Assembly: GCA_965215945.1 (NCBI GenBank)
Contig: CBDCFC010000026.1
Location: forward strand, 62,001 to 126,000
DNA: 64,000 bases
Direction: 5' to 3'
Origin: JAHEKD01 sp965215945
GTDB lineage: Bacteria; Pseudomonadota; Gammaproteobacteria; Arenicellales; JAHEKD01
Under the pieces are notes generated by a model. The model was not told the DNA's origin, searched no databases, and worked only from the letters and a program-made list of their open reading frames with translations. Of this stretch, positions 1 to 8,281 are shown piece by piece (position 1 is the stretch's first letter; each line of letters opens with the position of its first letter). The translations under genes were made by a program, and so were the position numbers.

Positions 1-682
1 ACTTGGCATCAGTGCCACCATCGATAAAAGGCAATATTATCTGGGTTCAGCAGAGTTCATTTCACAGATTGTGCCTTTGCATAAGATTGCAAATCAATCC
101 GGTTCTGTAGTTCTTCTGGCTAACTCCGAGCGTATACTGGCTGAATTATATTTTTCTCATTCTTTGCGCAGTGGTGTGAACGATCTTGTTGATTATGCTA
201 AACAACAAAAAATATCTATTTTGATGCTGACCGGAGACTCGCAAGGGCCCGCCAAAGAACTGGCCGGAATGCTAGGCATTGAAAAAATATATTGTGATTG
301 CAAACCCAAAGACAAACTCCAAATCGTTGAGGATTTACAGAAACAATCAGCAAAGGTTCTGATGATTGGTGACGGTATCAATGATTCACCCGTGCTAGCA
401 AAAGCAGATGTGTCCATTGCTGTTGCTGGAGCAACACCTTTGGCCGTATCGGGAGCCGATATTGTTATGGTCAACCCATCTTTGGCGGCAATTAGGGACC
501 TGCATCTGTTTGCAAATCAAACCAGCAGAATCATTCGGCAGAATATCAGTTGGGCGATTGGTTATAACTTATTAGCAATACCGTTTGCTGCGTCGGGGTT
601 TATCAACCCCTTGTTCGCCGCTATCGGGATGTCATTAAGTTCAGTTATCGTCGTGCTAAACGCCCAGCGTTTAAGGAAATAA
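1..682 (+). CDS. ccoI: CcoI-type copper P-type ATPase, C-terminal part (5' end outside window)
   Basis: The reading frame is open from base 2, so this is the 3' end of a longer gene and the GTG at 71 is internal. The P-type ATPase hallmarks are visible: MLTGD in the P domain and GDGINDSP in the hinge, followed by two C-terminal membrane segments (around NISWAIGYNLLAIPFAASGF and the last 30 residues). This arrangement fits heavy-metal (P1B) ATPases, which move Cu+ across the inner membrane. The gene immediately downstream is ccoS, which points to CcoI/FixI, the copper supplier for cbb3-type cytochrome oxidase, rather than a CopA detoxification pump. The CPC metal motif lies outside the window and cannot be checked. 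Confidence 0.85.
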   Translation, partial: LGISATIDKRQYYLGSAEFISQIVPLHKIANQSGSVVLLANSERILAELYFSHSLRSGVNDLVDYAKQQKISILMLTGDSQGPAKELAGMLGIEKIYCDCKPKDKLQIVEDLQKQSAKVLMIGDGINDSPVLAKADVSIAVAGATPLAVSGADIVMVNPSLAAIRDLHLFANQTSRIIRQNISWAIGYNLLAIPFAASGFINPLFAAIGMSLSSVIVVLNAQRLRK

Positions 683-687
683 CGAGT

Positions 688-846
688 TTGGAAATACTAT
701 ATTTATTAATTCCGATTGCTATTATTTTAGTGATAATAATTATTGGCGTATTTCTGTGGGCGATCAAAAACAAACAATTTGATGACCTGGAACGCCACGG
801 CCACGATATTTTAATGGATGATGATAAACAATCAAAATCTGATTGA
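688..846 (+). CDS. ccoS: CcoS, cbb3-type cytochrome oxidase assembly protein
   Basis: This is a 52-residue protein starting at TTG (688), only 5 bases after the ccoI stop. It has one N-terminal membrane helix (LEILYLLIPIAIILVIIII), then an FLWAIKNKQFDDLE segment and an acidic MDDD tail. The helix, the Q-FDDLE motif and the LMDDD ending match the CcoS family, which is needed for metal cofactor insertion into cbb3 oxidase. No ATG is available in frame. TTG is the only reasonable start and it keeps the conserved LYLLIPI beginning. Translation is probably coupled to ccoI. Confidence 0.85.
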   Translation: MEILYLLIPIAIILVIIIIGVFLWAIKNKQFDDLERHGHDILMDDDKQSKSD

Positions 847-866
847 ACTAATTCACCGCAAAAGGT

Positions 867-1274
867 TTATCGAGTAATCTTCTCCATGCCTTTCAAGACC
901 ATACTTTTGTATGAGACAATACCAAGGATTTCATCGCCCTTGGTCACAGGCGCCCTGGTCAATCCAAATTTATCAAATAACCGAGCACAATAACGAATAT
1001 TCATATTAGGAGGTACGGAAATCATTGGCTTACTCATGATTTCATAGACATTAACACGCTCGGGGGCTTTATCTGGAGCAATCACTTTTTTAGCAACGTC
1101 GGCGAGCAATAAAATTCCATATTCATCATCAGCATGTCGACGGTTAACAATAATGCAGCCGGTATGCAAATGTTTGGCTTGCTTTACCGCCTCAGCAATT
1201 GTCTCGGTGCCTTCTATCATATCAAATTCGGGATACATGACGTCTTCGACACGAACGATTGATGGCTTACTCAT
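867..1274 (-). CDS. CBS-domain pair protein
   Basis: This is a 135-residue soluble protein made of two CBS motifs: roughly residues 8-65 (VEDVMYPEFDMIEG...GCIIVNRR) and 75-132 (YEIMSKPMISVPPN...RAPVTKGDEILGIVSYKSM). CBS pairs bind adenine nucleotides and act as sensors on transporters or enzymes. Its start overlaps the end of the P-II-like gene by 4 bases (ATGA type), so the two are translationally coupled, with two DUF1538 membrane genes just upstream. The context suggests a regulatory subunit of that membrane pair. The ligand cannot be deduced from sequence. Confidence 0.85.
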   Translation of the reverse strand: MSKPSIVRVEDVMYPEFDMIEGTETIAEAVKQAKHLHTGCIIVNRRHADDEYGILLLADVAKKVIAPDKAPERVNVYEIMSKPMISVPPNMNIRYCARLFDKFGLTRAPVTKGDEILGIVSYKSMVLKGMEKITR

Positions 1275-1621
1275 ATTTCTTCTCCTACGACTTCTTGTAG
1301 CAATTCAACCTGGTGGGCAACACCCACTGCATCTTCGACATCTAATTTAAAGGCAATGCCGGCTCCAGACTTGGTGTCAAATTCTCCCACCTCGGAAATA
1401 GTTTCCAGAATTTCACGGCTCAGGTGTTCCTCGACAAGAAATAAAACCACGTCACGCTGCGTCTCAAGATTAAGGCCGAAAAATGTTTTTGTCGATTTAT
1501 TACCTTCCCCCCTGGCACTGGTGATCACAGTTGCACCGGTAGCCCCATGTTCCCTGGCTGCGTCCATGACAGCGTCAGTCTTGTCATCCTGAATAAAAGC
1601 GCATATCAATTTAAAATGCAT
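1271..1621 (-). CDS. P-II family regulator-like protein
   Basis: This 116-residue protein has the P-II fold signature: an N-terminal beta strand (HFKLICAFIQDD) followed by an alpha helix with GATGATVITSARGEG. A T-loop region (KSTKTFFGLNLETQRD) and a C-terminal beta-alpha segment ending in GIAFKLDVEDAVGV complete it. Canonical GlnB/GlnK have a uridylylated tyrosine at the T-loop tip; none is visible here, so control by GlnD is unlikely. It sits between DUF1538 membrane genes and a CBS gene, all on the minus strand. By analogy with GlnK-AmtB, I infer that it senses a small molecule and binds or regulates the neighbouring transporter. Confidence 0.8.
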   Translation of the reverse strand: MHFKLICAFIQDDKTDAVMDAAREHGATGATVITSARGEGNKSTKTFFGLNLETQRDVVLFLVEEHLSREILETISEVGEFDTKSGAGIAFKLDVEDAVGVAHQVELLQEVVGEEI

Positions 1622-1636
1622 ATTGATTCTCCATAG

Positions 1637-2401
1637 TTAATTTTTGGCACGCCACTCAGACAGTTGAGCATACGCCATTACAGTAATCATCGGAAATAAG
1701 CTGGCAAAAGCGATCAAACCAAAGCCATCCATTAACGGGTTTCTACCGGGAACAGTGCCTGCCAGACCCAGACCCAGTGCGGCGACGATTGGAACAGTCA
1801 CTGTTGACGTGGTCACACCACCTGAATCATAGGCCAGCGCAATAATCACTTTGGGTGCAAAGATTGTTTGAATAATGACAACAATATAACCCACCACGAT
1901 GTACCAGTACAACGGCGTTCCAGTCACGATACGATAGGTGCCGAGGGCAATCCCGATCGCCACACCTAAGGCCACGGCAATTCGCAAACCCCATACGCCG
2001 ATCGCGCCACCGGAAACATCGTTTGCTTTGATCGCTACTGCATATAATGAAGGTTCGGCAATTGTGGTGGAAAAACCAATCGCAAAAGCGAACAAATAAA
2101 CCCATTTGTACAACCGCCAGTCTATGCTCTCCAGTGCACCACTGGCTTGCTGGACAAAACCGATAAATTCAGGCGCCGTCAGTTGTTCGGCCATCAATCT
2201 GCCAAGAGGAAACAACGCCTCCTCCAGCCCATAGAGAAAAAACGCCAAGCCGATTAACACGTAAACAAAACCGACAATCACTTTGGCGAGATTAGGCACT
2301 TTTCGCCGCAGCACCAGCAACTGAAAGCCAAAAATAATAATAGCGATGGGCGCCACGTCCCTAATCGTGGCTATAAAAGTATTGAATAAATGCACAAGCA
2401 T
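1637..2401 (-). CDS. DUF1538 membrane protein (second of pair; UmpB-like)
   Basis: This 254-residue protein has about seven hydrophobic segments. It carries the DUF1538 landmarks: an N-terminal RDVAPIAIIIFGFQLLVLR segment, IGFSTTIAEPSLYAVA in the middle, ALAYDSGGVTTSTVTVPIVAALG, and a C-terminal GRNPLMDGFGLIAFASLFPM. It is a clear paralogue of the preceding gene and starts 1 base inside its stop (TAATG), so the two are translationally coupled. A DUF1538 pair from Halomonas (UmpAB) has been reported to work as a two-component Na+(Li+,K+)/H+ antiporter; I infer a similar cation/proton transport role. The downstream P-II and CBS genes are probably regulators. Confidence 0.85.
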   Translation of the reverse strand: MLVHLFNTFIATIRDVAPIAIIIFGFQLLVLRRKVPNLAKVIVGFVYVLIGLAFFLYGLEEALFPLGRLMAEQLTAPEFIGFVQQASGALESIDWRLYKWVYLFAFAIGFSTTIAEPSLYAVAIKANDVSGGAIGVWGLRIAVALGVAIGIALGTYRIVTGTPLYWYIVVGYIVVIIQTIFAPKVIIALAYDSGGVTTSTVTVPIVAALGLGLAGTVPGRNPLMDGFGLIAFASLFPMITVMAYAQLSEWRAKN

Positions 2402-3186
2402 TAATTCAGCACCAAAATACCGTAAGCCATAACAAACATCATTGGCGTTAATGACGCAAACGCAATCAAACCAAAGCCATCTGTGACCGGGTTGCGTCCC
2501 TGAATCGACGAGGCTAGTCCTACCCCAAGCGCTGTCACCAGCGGCACCGTGATGGTTGATGTTGTCACACCACCAGAGTCATAAGCAATCCCTATGATTT
2601 CAGCCGGTGCAAACACCGTCATTATTACCACACCGATATAGCCACCAATAATTAGATACTGGATTGGCCAGCCGCGCAAAATTCTTAACACACCAACCAG
2701 AATAGCTATTCCGACTGAAACCGCCACTGTCATTCGTAGTCCAAATGCATATTCCTCTCGAGCAGCCTGGTCATCGGCTATCATTTTTCCCGTAGCGGCC
2801 ACATTAGCCGCTTCATCAGCGACGGCGATTAACGCCGGCTCTGCAATCGTGGTGCCAAAACCTAAGCAAAAGGCAAACACTAATAACCAAAACACACTGC
2901 CCTTGCGAGCAAAATCGTAAGCCATGTTTTCACCGACCGGAAACAGGCCCATTTCTAACCCCTTTATAAACAAACCCAGGCCCATCACCACAAACAGCGT
3001 GCCTATAAAAATTTCAGTCAAATTTGGAATCGGCTGACGCAACACAGCAAGCTGAAAAAAGCCGATTACCACAATGATTGGCAATAAATCCTTGATGCTG
3101 CCAAACAGCGTTTTGATTATTTGTCGCACTATTATTTTCTTGATTGATTGTATGAATCTAATCGAAAAACCATCAGAGTGCTTCAC
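2401..3186 (-). CDS. DUF1538 membrane protein (first of pair; UmpA-like)
   Basis: This 261-residue multi-pass membrane protein is paralogous to the next gene. It shares FGTTIAEPALIAVADEA, IAYDSGGVTTSTITVPLVTA and GRNPVTDGFGLIAFASLTPM. A hydrophilic insert (about residues 130-145, AATGKMIADDQAAREE) is absent from the partner, so the two are probably non-equivalent halves of one transporter. The ATG at 3186 overlaps the upstream TPR gene by 14 bases. A GTG at 3129 would give an N-terminus aligned with the paralogue and is a real alternative. Expected location is the inner membrane. Confidence 0.82.
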   Translation of the reverse strand: MKHSDGFSIRFIQSIKKIIVRQIIKTLFGSIKDLLPIIVVIGFFQLAVLRQPIPNLTEIFIGTLFVVMGLGLFIKGLEMGLFPVGENMAYDFARKGSVFWLLVFAFCLGFGTTIAEPALIAVADEAANVAATGKMIADDQAAREEYAFGLRMTVAVSVGIAILVGVLRILRGWPIQYLIIGGYIGVVIMTVFAPAEIIGIAYDSGGVTTSTITVPLVTALGVGLASSIQGRNPVTDGFGLIAFASLTPMMFVMAYGILVLN

Positions 3187-3730
3187 TTTTTTTAATATTA
3201 GGAATCAGATGGCGAAGATTCAAAAATGGATGGATTCTCAGCGCATGATTAATGGTTTCAATCGCCTGGCGAGTCTTGTTTTGCTTGAGTAAAATAAAAG
3301 CTCTGCCAGATAATGCGCCAAAATGTCTCGGTTCCCGCTTGAGCGTTTCAACAATATCGGCTAAGGACTTATCATAGTTTCCTAGCAAGAACTCCATGGT
3401 TGCGCGTTGATTCCATCCTTCAGCATAATCGGGTTTTAATTCAATAATTTGATTGGAATAGTCTAAAGCTGCTTCGTAATCCTGTTCGCTCCTGGCCTGT
3501 GACAACTTTTCCATAATAGCATTAACTTGTTCATCCTCGGATGTCAGCCATGAAGACCAAATTAATCGTTCGATTTGTTTAGCCTGATATTCTTGAGTGG
3601 TTTTAGACAGCGCCACAAACAAATCATCAGGCTCATGCTGTTTATAAATAGGATCTGCGTAAGCAAAACAGCCAAAACCCATCAAAAATATGAATAAAAA
3701 ATTGCATGACGCTTGAGGTCGAAAATTCAT
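3173..3730 (-). CDS. Exported TPR-repeat protein
   Basis: This 185-residue protein has an N-terminal signal peptide (hydrophobic LFIFLMGFGCFAYA, likely cleavage after about residue 25). It contains tetratricopeptide units: residues about 75-108 (EQDYEAALDYSNQIIELKPD), about 109-142 (AEGWNQRATMEFLLGNYDKS) and a third with GALSGRAFILLKQNKTRQAI. TPRs are protein-protein scaffolds, and the signal peptide places this one in the periplasm. It overlaps the first DUF1538 gene and may head that operon. No specific partner is identifiable. Confidence 0.8.
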   Translation of the reverse strand: MNFRPQASCNFLFIFLMGFGCFAYADPIYKQHEPDDLFVALSKTTQEYQAKQIERLIWSSWLTSEDEQVNAIMEKLSQARSEQDYEAALDYSNQIIELKPDYAEGWNQRATMEFLLGNYDKSLADIVETLKREPRHFGALSGRAFILLKQNKTRQAIETINHALRIHPFLNLRHLIPNIKKSEAL

Positions 3731-3797
3731 TCGATAAACCGCGATTTAACAAGATAACCCAACCATTCTAGCAGATAGCAAGGCAAGCAAACATTAA

Positions 3798-3818
3798 CCA
3801 AACGGGAGCACCGTTTGG
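3798..3818. promoter_or_regulatory. Perfect 8-bp inverted repeat, candidate operator
   Basis: CCAAACGG, 5-base loop, CCGTTTGG. It lies in the 139-bp divergent gap between the TPR gene and the SDR gene, 51 bases upstream of the SDR ATG. There is no T-run after it on either strand, so it is not an obvious terminator. The form suits a TetR-like dimeric repressor, but no such regulator is encoded nearby in the window. Confidence 0.4.
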
Positions 3819-3869
3819 AAAGTAGTATATTAAGGTTATAGTCTTACTAAATTATTAACCGGACAAAAA

Positions 3870-4643
3870 ATGGAATGTTATTTACAAGGTAAAACAGCGC
3901 TGATAACCGGCGGCTTCACTGGAATTGGTTTGGCGATTGCAAAAGCTCTGGCTGAACGCGGCGCTTCGCTAGCTGTTGGCGCCCGCAGTCCCGATCAATC
4001 AATCATGGAAGAATTGAAGCCCTCTACAGCAAACGTTTTTACACAACCGCTCGATGTGCGAGATTCAAGTAGTATTGATAGCTTTGTTAATCTTGCTACG
4101 TCCCGGCTTGGAACAATCGACATTCTTGTTAACGCGGCGGGCATCACTACATCACAGACCGTTTGTGGACATAGCGATGAAAGCTGGAATGATATTATCG
4201 AGACTAATTTGTCCGGTCCATTTAAGTTAATACGTGCATGCTTACCGGCAATGATCGAACGTAACTGGGGCAGAATTATTAGCATAGGCTCAACGGCTGC
4301 ACGCACAGCAACTTCAGACTCAGCAGCTTATTGCGCCTCGAAATCCGGTCTATTAGGATTGACTCGAGCGGTTGCACTGGAAGGTGCTGAACACGGTGTA
4401 AACTGTGTCATGATCAGCCCCACCTGGGTGGAAACTGAGATGATGCAACGTAGCATGCAACGAAAAGCTGATAAAAATAACACTAGCGCTGAACAAGAAT
4501 ACAAAAAAACCACCGAACAATCACCACAGAAACGCTTGGTTCAGGCACATGAAATTGGTGCACTGGTAGCATTCTTATGCCGTGATGAAGCTATTGGAAT
4601 TACTATGGAGGACATACAGATCAATGCAGGCGCTTTGTGGTAA
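3870..4643 (+). CDS. Short-chain dehydrogenase/reductase (SDR)
   Basis: This 257-residue protein has the classical SDR pattern. The cofactor-binding TGGFTGIG (residues 13-20) is followed by the NAAG motif at 88-91, the catalytic Ser141, and Tyr154-x3-Lys158 (YCASK). Such enzymes interconvert alcohols and ketones with NAD(P)H. An arginine after the second beta strand (GARS) would favour NADP, but this is weak evidence. A small membrane protein and a 3-hydroxyisobutyrate dehydrogenase-like gene follow on the same strand, suggesting a small catabolic set. The substrate cannot be inferred. The C-terminal loop (residues 195-215) is unusually polar. Confidence 0.88.
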   Translation: MECYLQGKTALITGGFTGIGLAIAKALAERGASLAVGARSPDQSIMEELKPSTANVFTQPLDVRDSSSIDSFVNLATSRLGTIDILVNAAGITTSQTVCGHSDESWNDIIETNLSGPFKLIRACLPAMIERNWGRIISIGSTAARTATSDSAAYCASKSGLLGLTRAVALEGAEHGVNCVMISPTWVETEMMQRSMQRKADKNNTSAEQEYKKTTEQSPQKRLVQAHEIGALVAFLCRDEAIGITMEDIQINAGALW

Positions 4644-4685
4644 TTAATCCATTGCTGAATGTAGAGCAATTAGACAATTTATTAG

Positions 4686-5042
4686 ATGAAACTTAGCCCA
4701 TTAAAATTATTTGTTATGAGTGCAACACTTAGTGTTGCCTTGGTTGTGATGGTGTGCCTGTTCTGGACTGGCTTTAAAGTGCTTGAAGTTGCCAACATTA
4801 TGTTCTGGATTGGTGCCTTAACTGTTGTGATTGGAGGAGGTTTTTTTATTTCGGTATATAACAAGTATCACGGTCAATCAGTTGCAATAATGACTACATT
4901 GAAACATTATGTTCCCGACGATGAACATTCAATAATAATCAAGGAAAAGCAAAGATCACGTAGAATTGTCAATGGTTTAGCCGTGGCTGCACCAGGAATC
5001 TTACTGATAATCTTATCCTGGTTGATATTCGCCAACAGCTAA
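4686..5042 (+). CDS. Small hypothetical membrane protein, three predicted helices
   Basis: This 118-residue protein has hydrophobic segments at about residues 8-30, 37-57 and 95-117, separated by a polar loop (YNKYHGQSVAI...KEKQRSRR) rich in basic residues. I do not recognise the family. It lies between two dehydrogenase genes on the same strand with gaps of about 42 bases, so it may be co-transcribed with them. The ATG at 4686 is the first possible start; the upstream ribosome-binding site is weak. Confidence 0.6.
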   Translation: MKLSPLKLFVMSATLSVALVVMVCLFWTGFKVLEVANIMFWIGALTVVIGGGFFISVYNKYHGQSVAIMTTLKHYVPDDEHSIIIKEKQRSRRIVNGLAVAAPGILLIILSWLIFANS

Positions 5043-5083
5043 GTTTTAAATCAGTAATATCAAGCCTTATCTGGAGACTTTGT

Positions 5084-6163
5084 ATGACACTCAAACTTTT
5101 AGGAATCGGCGGCATGGGATTAATGCTTAGCCCTTCGGCAAAACATTTAACAGCCGATGGGCCCGCCAAGTTTATTCGTGTTTTTGATCGTGGTACTAAG
5201 GATGAACGGCGCGATGCCTGTCGAGATGTATGGAAAGAACACGGTGCGGAGATCGTCGGCGATTACCAGGCTTTAGTTGGTGATAATGATTTTGACGGCG
5301 TGGTGATTTGTGCCGGAAAGAATGGTGATGATCTTAACATTTTCCGATCCTTAACATCCTTATTAAACAGTAATAGGGAAACAAAACCTTTCGTTTTGCA
5401 TTTATCCACTGTCAGCAGTGGTTTTGTAAAAGCTGCAAATGATTTCCTTGAGGTGAACGGAGTTGATTATGTTAATTATCCCTTAACTGGCGGCCCACTT
5501 GGCGCAGAAACAGCGAACATGCTTATTCTAGCCAGCGGTAATCAATCAATTTATGAGCGCTTGCTACCCACACTTGAAACGATCGGCAAACCAAAATATT
5601 TTGGCAACAGCATTACTGCAGGAGCTGAGGTAAAGCTAATGGGACAGTTAATGGTCTTTAACGGTCTGGTTGGTATTAGCTCAGCTGCAGCCTTGAAATC
5701 AGAATGTTTTGGTGAAGATTTATCCGGAATCTCGCAGGCTGATTTTTTTGATTTTCTCAACGGCGGTGCTGGTGGTACACGCCAGTGGGATGTCGCCCTG
5801 AGCAAGGGTGTTCGCGATGACACACCTGGGATCAGGGGATTTATGATTCATCATGCGGTAGTTGATGCGATTTATGCCGCCAAACTCTGCCAGGAAAGAG
5901 GGTTGCCATCACTAAGCATTATGCCAATGGTCAGTATTGCCCTGGCCTTTGCCTATTTACTGAACAAATATGAAGGTGCTGCATTAGCGACTCATGCTAT
6001 TGTCCGGGAGATGATAAAAGCCAATGCCGATGATATCGATGCTTTTGTAAACAAGAACGTTGATTACAACGATGTCGAGACCAGCATCAACAATAGCATT
6101 GATGCCTTGCCTGAGCGGGTGAAGCAATCAGTGCTGTTGGATGTTAGTAGTGCTGATTTTTAA
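5084..6163 (+). CDS. 6-phosphogluconate/3-hydroxyisobutyrate dehydrogenase-family oxidoreductase
   Basis: This 359-residue protein starts with a Rossmann glycine loop (LLGIGGMGLML, residues 5-15). It has the substrate-loop motif LSTVSSG at 107-113 and the second conserved segment around TGGPLG (135-140). The catalytic lysine is Lys184 within GAEVKLMGQLMVFNG, followed by the all-helical C-terminal domain. These are the features of beta-hydroxyacid dehydrogenases, which oxidise 3-hydroxy acids with NAD(P). It is longer than typical 3-hydroxyisobutyrate dehydrogenase (about 300 residues). A ribosome-binding site (CTGGAGA) precedes the ATG. Substrate unknown; the neighbouring SDR suggests a shared pathway. 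Confidence 0.82.
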   Translation: MTLKLLGIGGMGLMLSPSAKHLTADGPAKFIRVFDRGTKDERRDACRDVWKEHGAEIVGDYQALVGDNDFDGVVICAGKNGDDLNIFRSLTSLLNSNRETKPFVLHLSTVSSGFVKAANDFLEVNGVDYVNYPLTGGPLGAETANMLILASGNQSIYERLLPTLETIGKPKYFGNSITAGAEVKLMGQLMVFNGLVGISSAAALKSECFGEDLSGISQADFFDFLNGGAGGTRQWDVALSKGVRDDTPGIRGFMIHHAVVDAIYAAKLCQERGLPSLSIMPMVSIALAFAYLLNKYEGAALATHAIVREMIKANADDIDAFVNKNVDYNDVETSINNSIDALPERVKQSVLLDVSSADF

Positions 6164-6201
6164 TTCCGTAATTCCGAGCTCAGCCTAGGAATCCCCACTT
6201 A

Positions 6202-6324
6202 CTGTCATTCCGACCGAAGTGGAGGAATCTCCTTGATGCGGCTATTAATCAAACTAAAGTGGTAATTTCATTTTAGATGCCCGAACAACGTTTTAAAGAT
6301 CCCTCGACAAGCTCGGGATGACAG
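6202..6324. repeat. MITE-like dispersed repeat, copy 1
   Basis: The ends are inverted repeats (CTGTCATTCCGA at 6202 and CTCGGGATGACAG ending at 6324). The left arm contains GGAGGAATCTCCTTG and the right arm AGATCCCTCGACAAGC. A second copy with the same arms and a different middle lies at 54089-54236. It sits in the intergenic gap between the dehydrogenase and the ABC exporter and holds no gene. Confidence 0.6.
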
Positions 6325-6355
6325 AGTGAACTCTGCATAACAGTTAACTTTAGAC

Positions 6356-8281
6356 TCAGTGTAGAATTTGCTCCTGTGATTGCAGCGCCAAATTCTGCGT
6401 GTCATCCTGGGCCAGAAACCCTCCCGACTGCCTGGCCCAAAGTTCAGCATATAAACCTCCGTTTTTCACAAGCATGTCGTGACTACCCTGCTCGACTATT
6501 TTTCCCTGATCCATGATAACCAGTCTATCCATGGCGGCGATGGTTGATAAACGATGGGCGATGGCAATAACGGTTTTTCCTTCCATCAGGCTGTATAAGC
6601 TCTCCTGGATTGCGGCTTCAACTTCTGAGTCCAGTGCGCTGGTCGCTTCGTCAAGAATTAAAATGGGTGCATTTTTTAACAGCACTCTGGCAATAGCAAT
6701 GCGCTGACGCTGGCCACCGGACAGTTTGACTCCACGTTCACCAACATGAGCGTGATAGCCCTTGCGGCCGCTCATATCTTCAAGTTCCTGGATAAATTCG
6801 TGGGCATGAGCCTTTTTAGCTGCTTCCATTACCGAATTCAGATCGCTGTTCTGACTGCCGTATCGAATATTATCCATCACCGAACGGTGCAGCAACGATG
6901 TATCCTGAGTCACCATAGCGATCTGCGCTCTTAAGCTGTTTTGAGTGACCTGGGAGATATCCTGATCGTCGATTTCGATTTTGCCGGATTTCAGATCATA
7001 AAAACGCAATAGCAGGTTCACCAGCGTCGATTTGCCCGCTCCCGAACGCCCCACCACACCGATCTTCTCACCAGGTTGTACTGTCAGGGTTAAATTTTCA
7101 ATCACTCCGGCAACATTCTCATCAGAAATTTTGTCGTAGTTAAATTCGATGGCATTAAATTCAATTTTCCCTTGATTGACTATCAACGGTTTGGCGCTGG
7201 GAGCATCAACAATGGTGCGTTCTCTGGCGATGGTTTCAATCCCGTCCTGAACCACGCCAATGTTCTCAAACAGACTGGATACTTCCCACAACGTCCATTG
7301 TGCCATACCCTGCAGACGAAGAATCACGCCCAGCGAAAAAGCAATAGCGCCAACAGTTACTGCATTCATCTGCCATAACCAAACGGAAGTGGCTGCCACC
7401 GAAAAAATCAAAAAAGAATTTAACAGACTCAACGTCAAATTCAATTTGGTGGACAGGCGCATCTGCCAGTAGACGTTATCCAGAAAATCTGACATGCCTT
7501 CCTTGGCATACTGATCTTCATATTTAACATGGGAGAACATTTTCACCGTGGTGATATTGGTATAACTGTCCACCACCCGGCCGGTAACGGCAGAGCGAGC
7601 CTCGGCCTGCTCTTTGGCGACTTGCCTTAAACGCGGCACAAAATAGAGCAAAGTAACCATATAACCTGCCAACCACAACAGCATGGGCGCAGTTAAGCGC
7701 AAATCACTGGAAGCAAACAATAACAGCGTTGAGGTAAAGTAAACAATGATATACACCATGATGTGGGCAACCGTCATCACCGCGTCGCGTACGCCCAACG
7801 CAGTCTGCATCATTTTGGTGGCAAGGCGACCGGCGAAATCATTCTGAAAAAAGTCAACGCCCTGGCGCAGCAGATAGCGATGGGCCTGCCAGCGAATGCG
7901 CATGGCAAAATTGCCCAGCAAGCCCTGGTGGCTGACCGCATTATCAAGAAACTTCAAAACCGGCAACACCACTAACACCAGTACGCTCATGCCGATAATT
8001 TTGAATTTGTGATCGGCATAAAACGTGGCTTTATCGGCCGCCGCTAACCAGTCTACCAGTTTACCGACAAAGGCAAATAACATCACTTCAAGCGCGGCCA
8101 CACAGATACCCAGAATCACCACCGCAATCAGCAGTGATTTGAACGGACGCATATAGTGCATCAAAAAACCGAATAACGACTCCGGCGGCTTATCCGGCAA
8201 CTCGCTCGGAAAGGGATCGGTAAAACCTTCCAGCCAGTCGAACACTTTGTTGATTAGTTTGTTCACCAATTTATAAATCAC
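6356..8281 (-). CDS. ABC exporter, fused permease and ATPase
   Basis: This 641-residue half-transporter has an N-terminal six-helix domain (about residues 45-340) and a C-terminal nucleotide-binding domain. The latter shows Walker A GRSGAGKST, the Q-loop VTQDTS, signature LSGGQRQR, Walker B ILILDEATSALD and the switch histidine in IAHRLS. The architecture is of the MsbA/multidrug exporter type and it should act as a homodimer in the inner membrane, exporting a lipid or hydrophobic compound. It stands alone between the two repeat-bearing intergenic regions, so the context gives no substrate. The C-terminal tail of about 20 residues after the ATPase core is glutamine-rich. Confidence 0.9.
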   Translation of the reverse strand: MIYKLVNKLINKVFDWLEGFTDPFPSELPDKPPESLFGFLMHYMRPFKSLLIAVVILGICVAALEVMLFAFVGKLVDWLAAADKATFYADHKFKIIGMSVLVLVVLPVLKFLDNAVSHQGLLGNFAMRIRWQAHRYLLRQGVDFFQNDFAGRLATKMMQTALGVRDAVMTVAHIMVYIIVYFTSTLLLFASSDLRLTAPMLLWLAGYMVTLLYFVPRLRQVAKEQAEARSAVTGRVVDSYTNITTVKMFSHVKYEDQYAKEGMSDFLDNVYWQMRLSTKLNLTLSLLNSFLIFSVAATSVWLWQMNAVTVGAIAFSLGVILRLQGMAQWTLWEVSSLFENIGVVQDGIETIARERTIVDAPSAKPLIVNQGKIEFNAIEFNYDKISDENVAGVIENLTLTVQPGEKIGVVGRSGAGKSTLVNLLLRFYDLKSGKIEIDDQDISQVTQNSLRAQIAMVTQDTSLLHRSVMDNIRYGSQNSDLNSVMEAAKKAHAHEFIQELEDMSGRKGYHAHVGERGVKLSGGQRQRIAIARVLLKNAPILILDEATSALDSEVEAAIQESLYSLMEGKTVIAIAHRLSTIAAMDRLVIMDQGKIVEQGSHDMLVKNGGLYAELWARQSGGFLAQDDTQNLALQSQEQILH

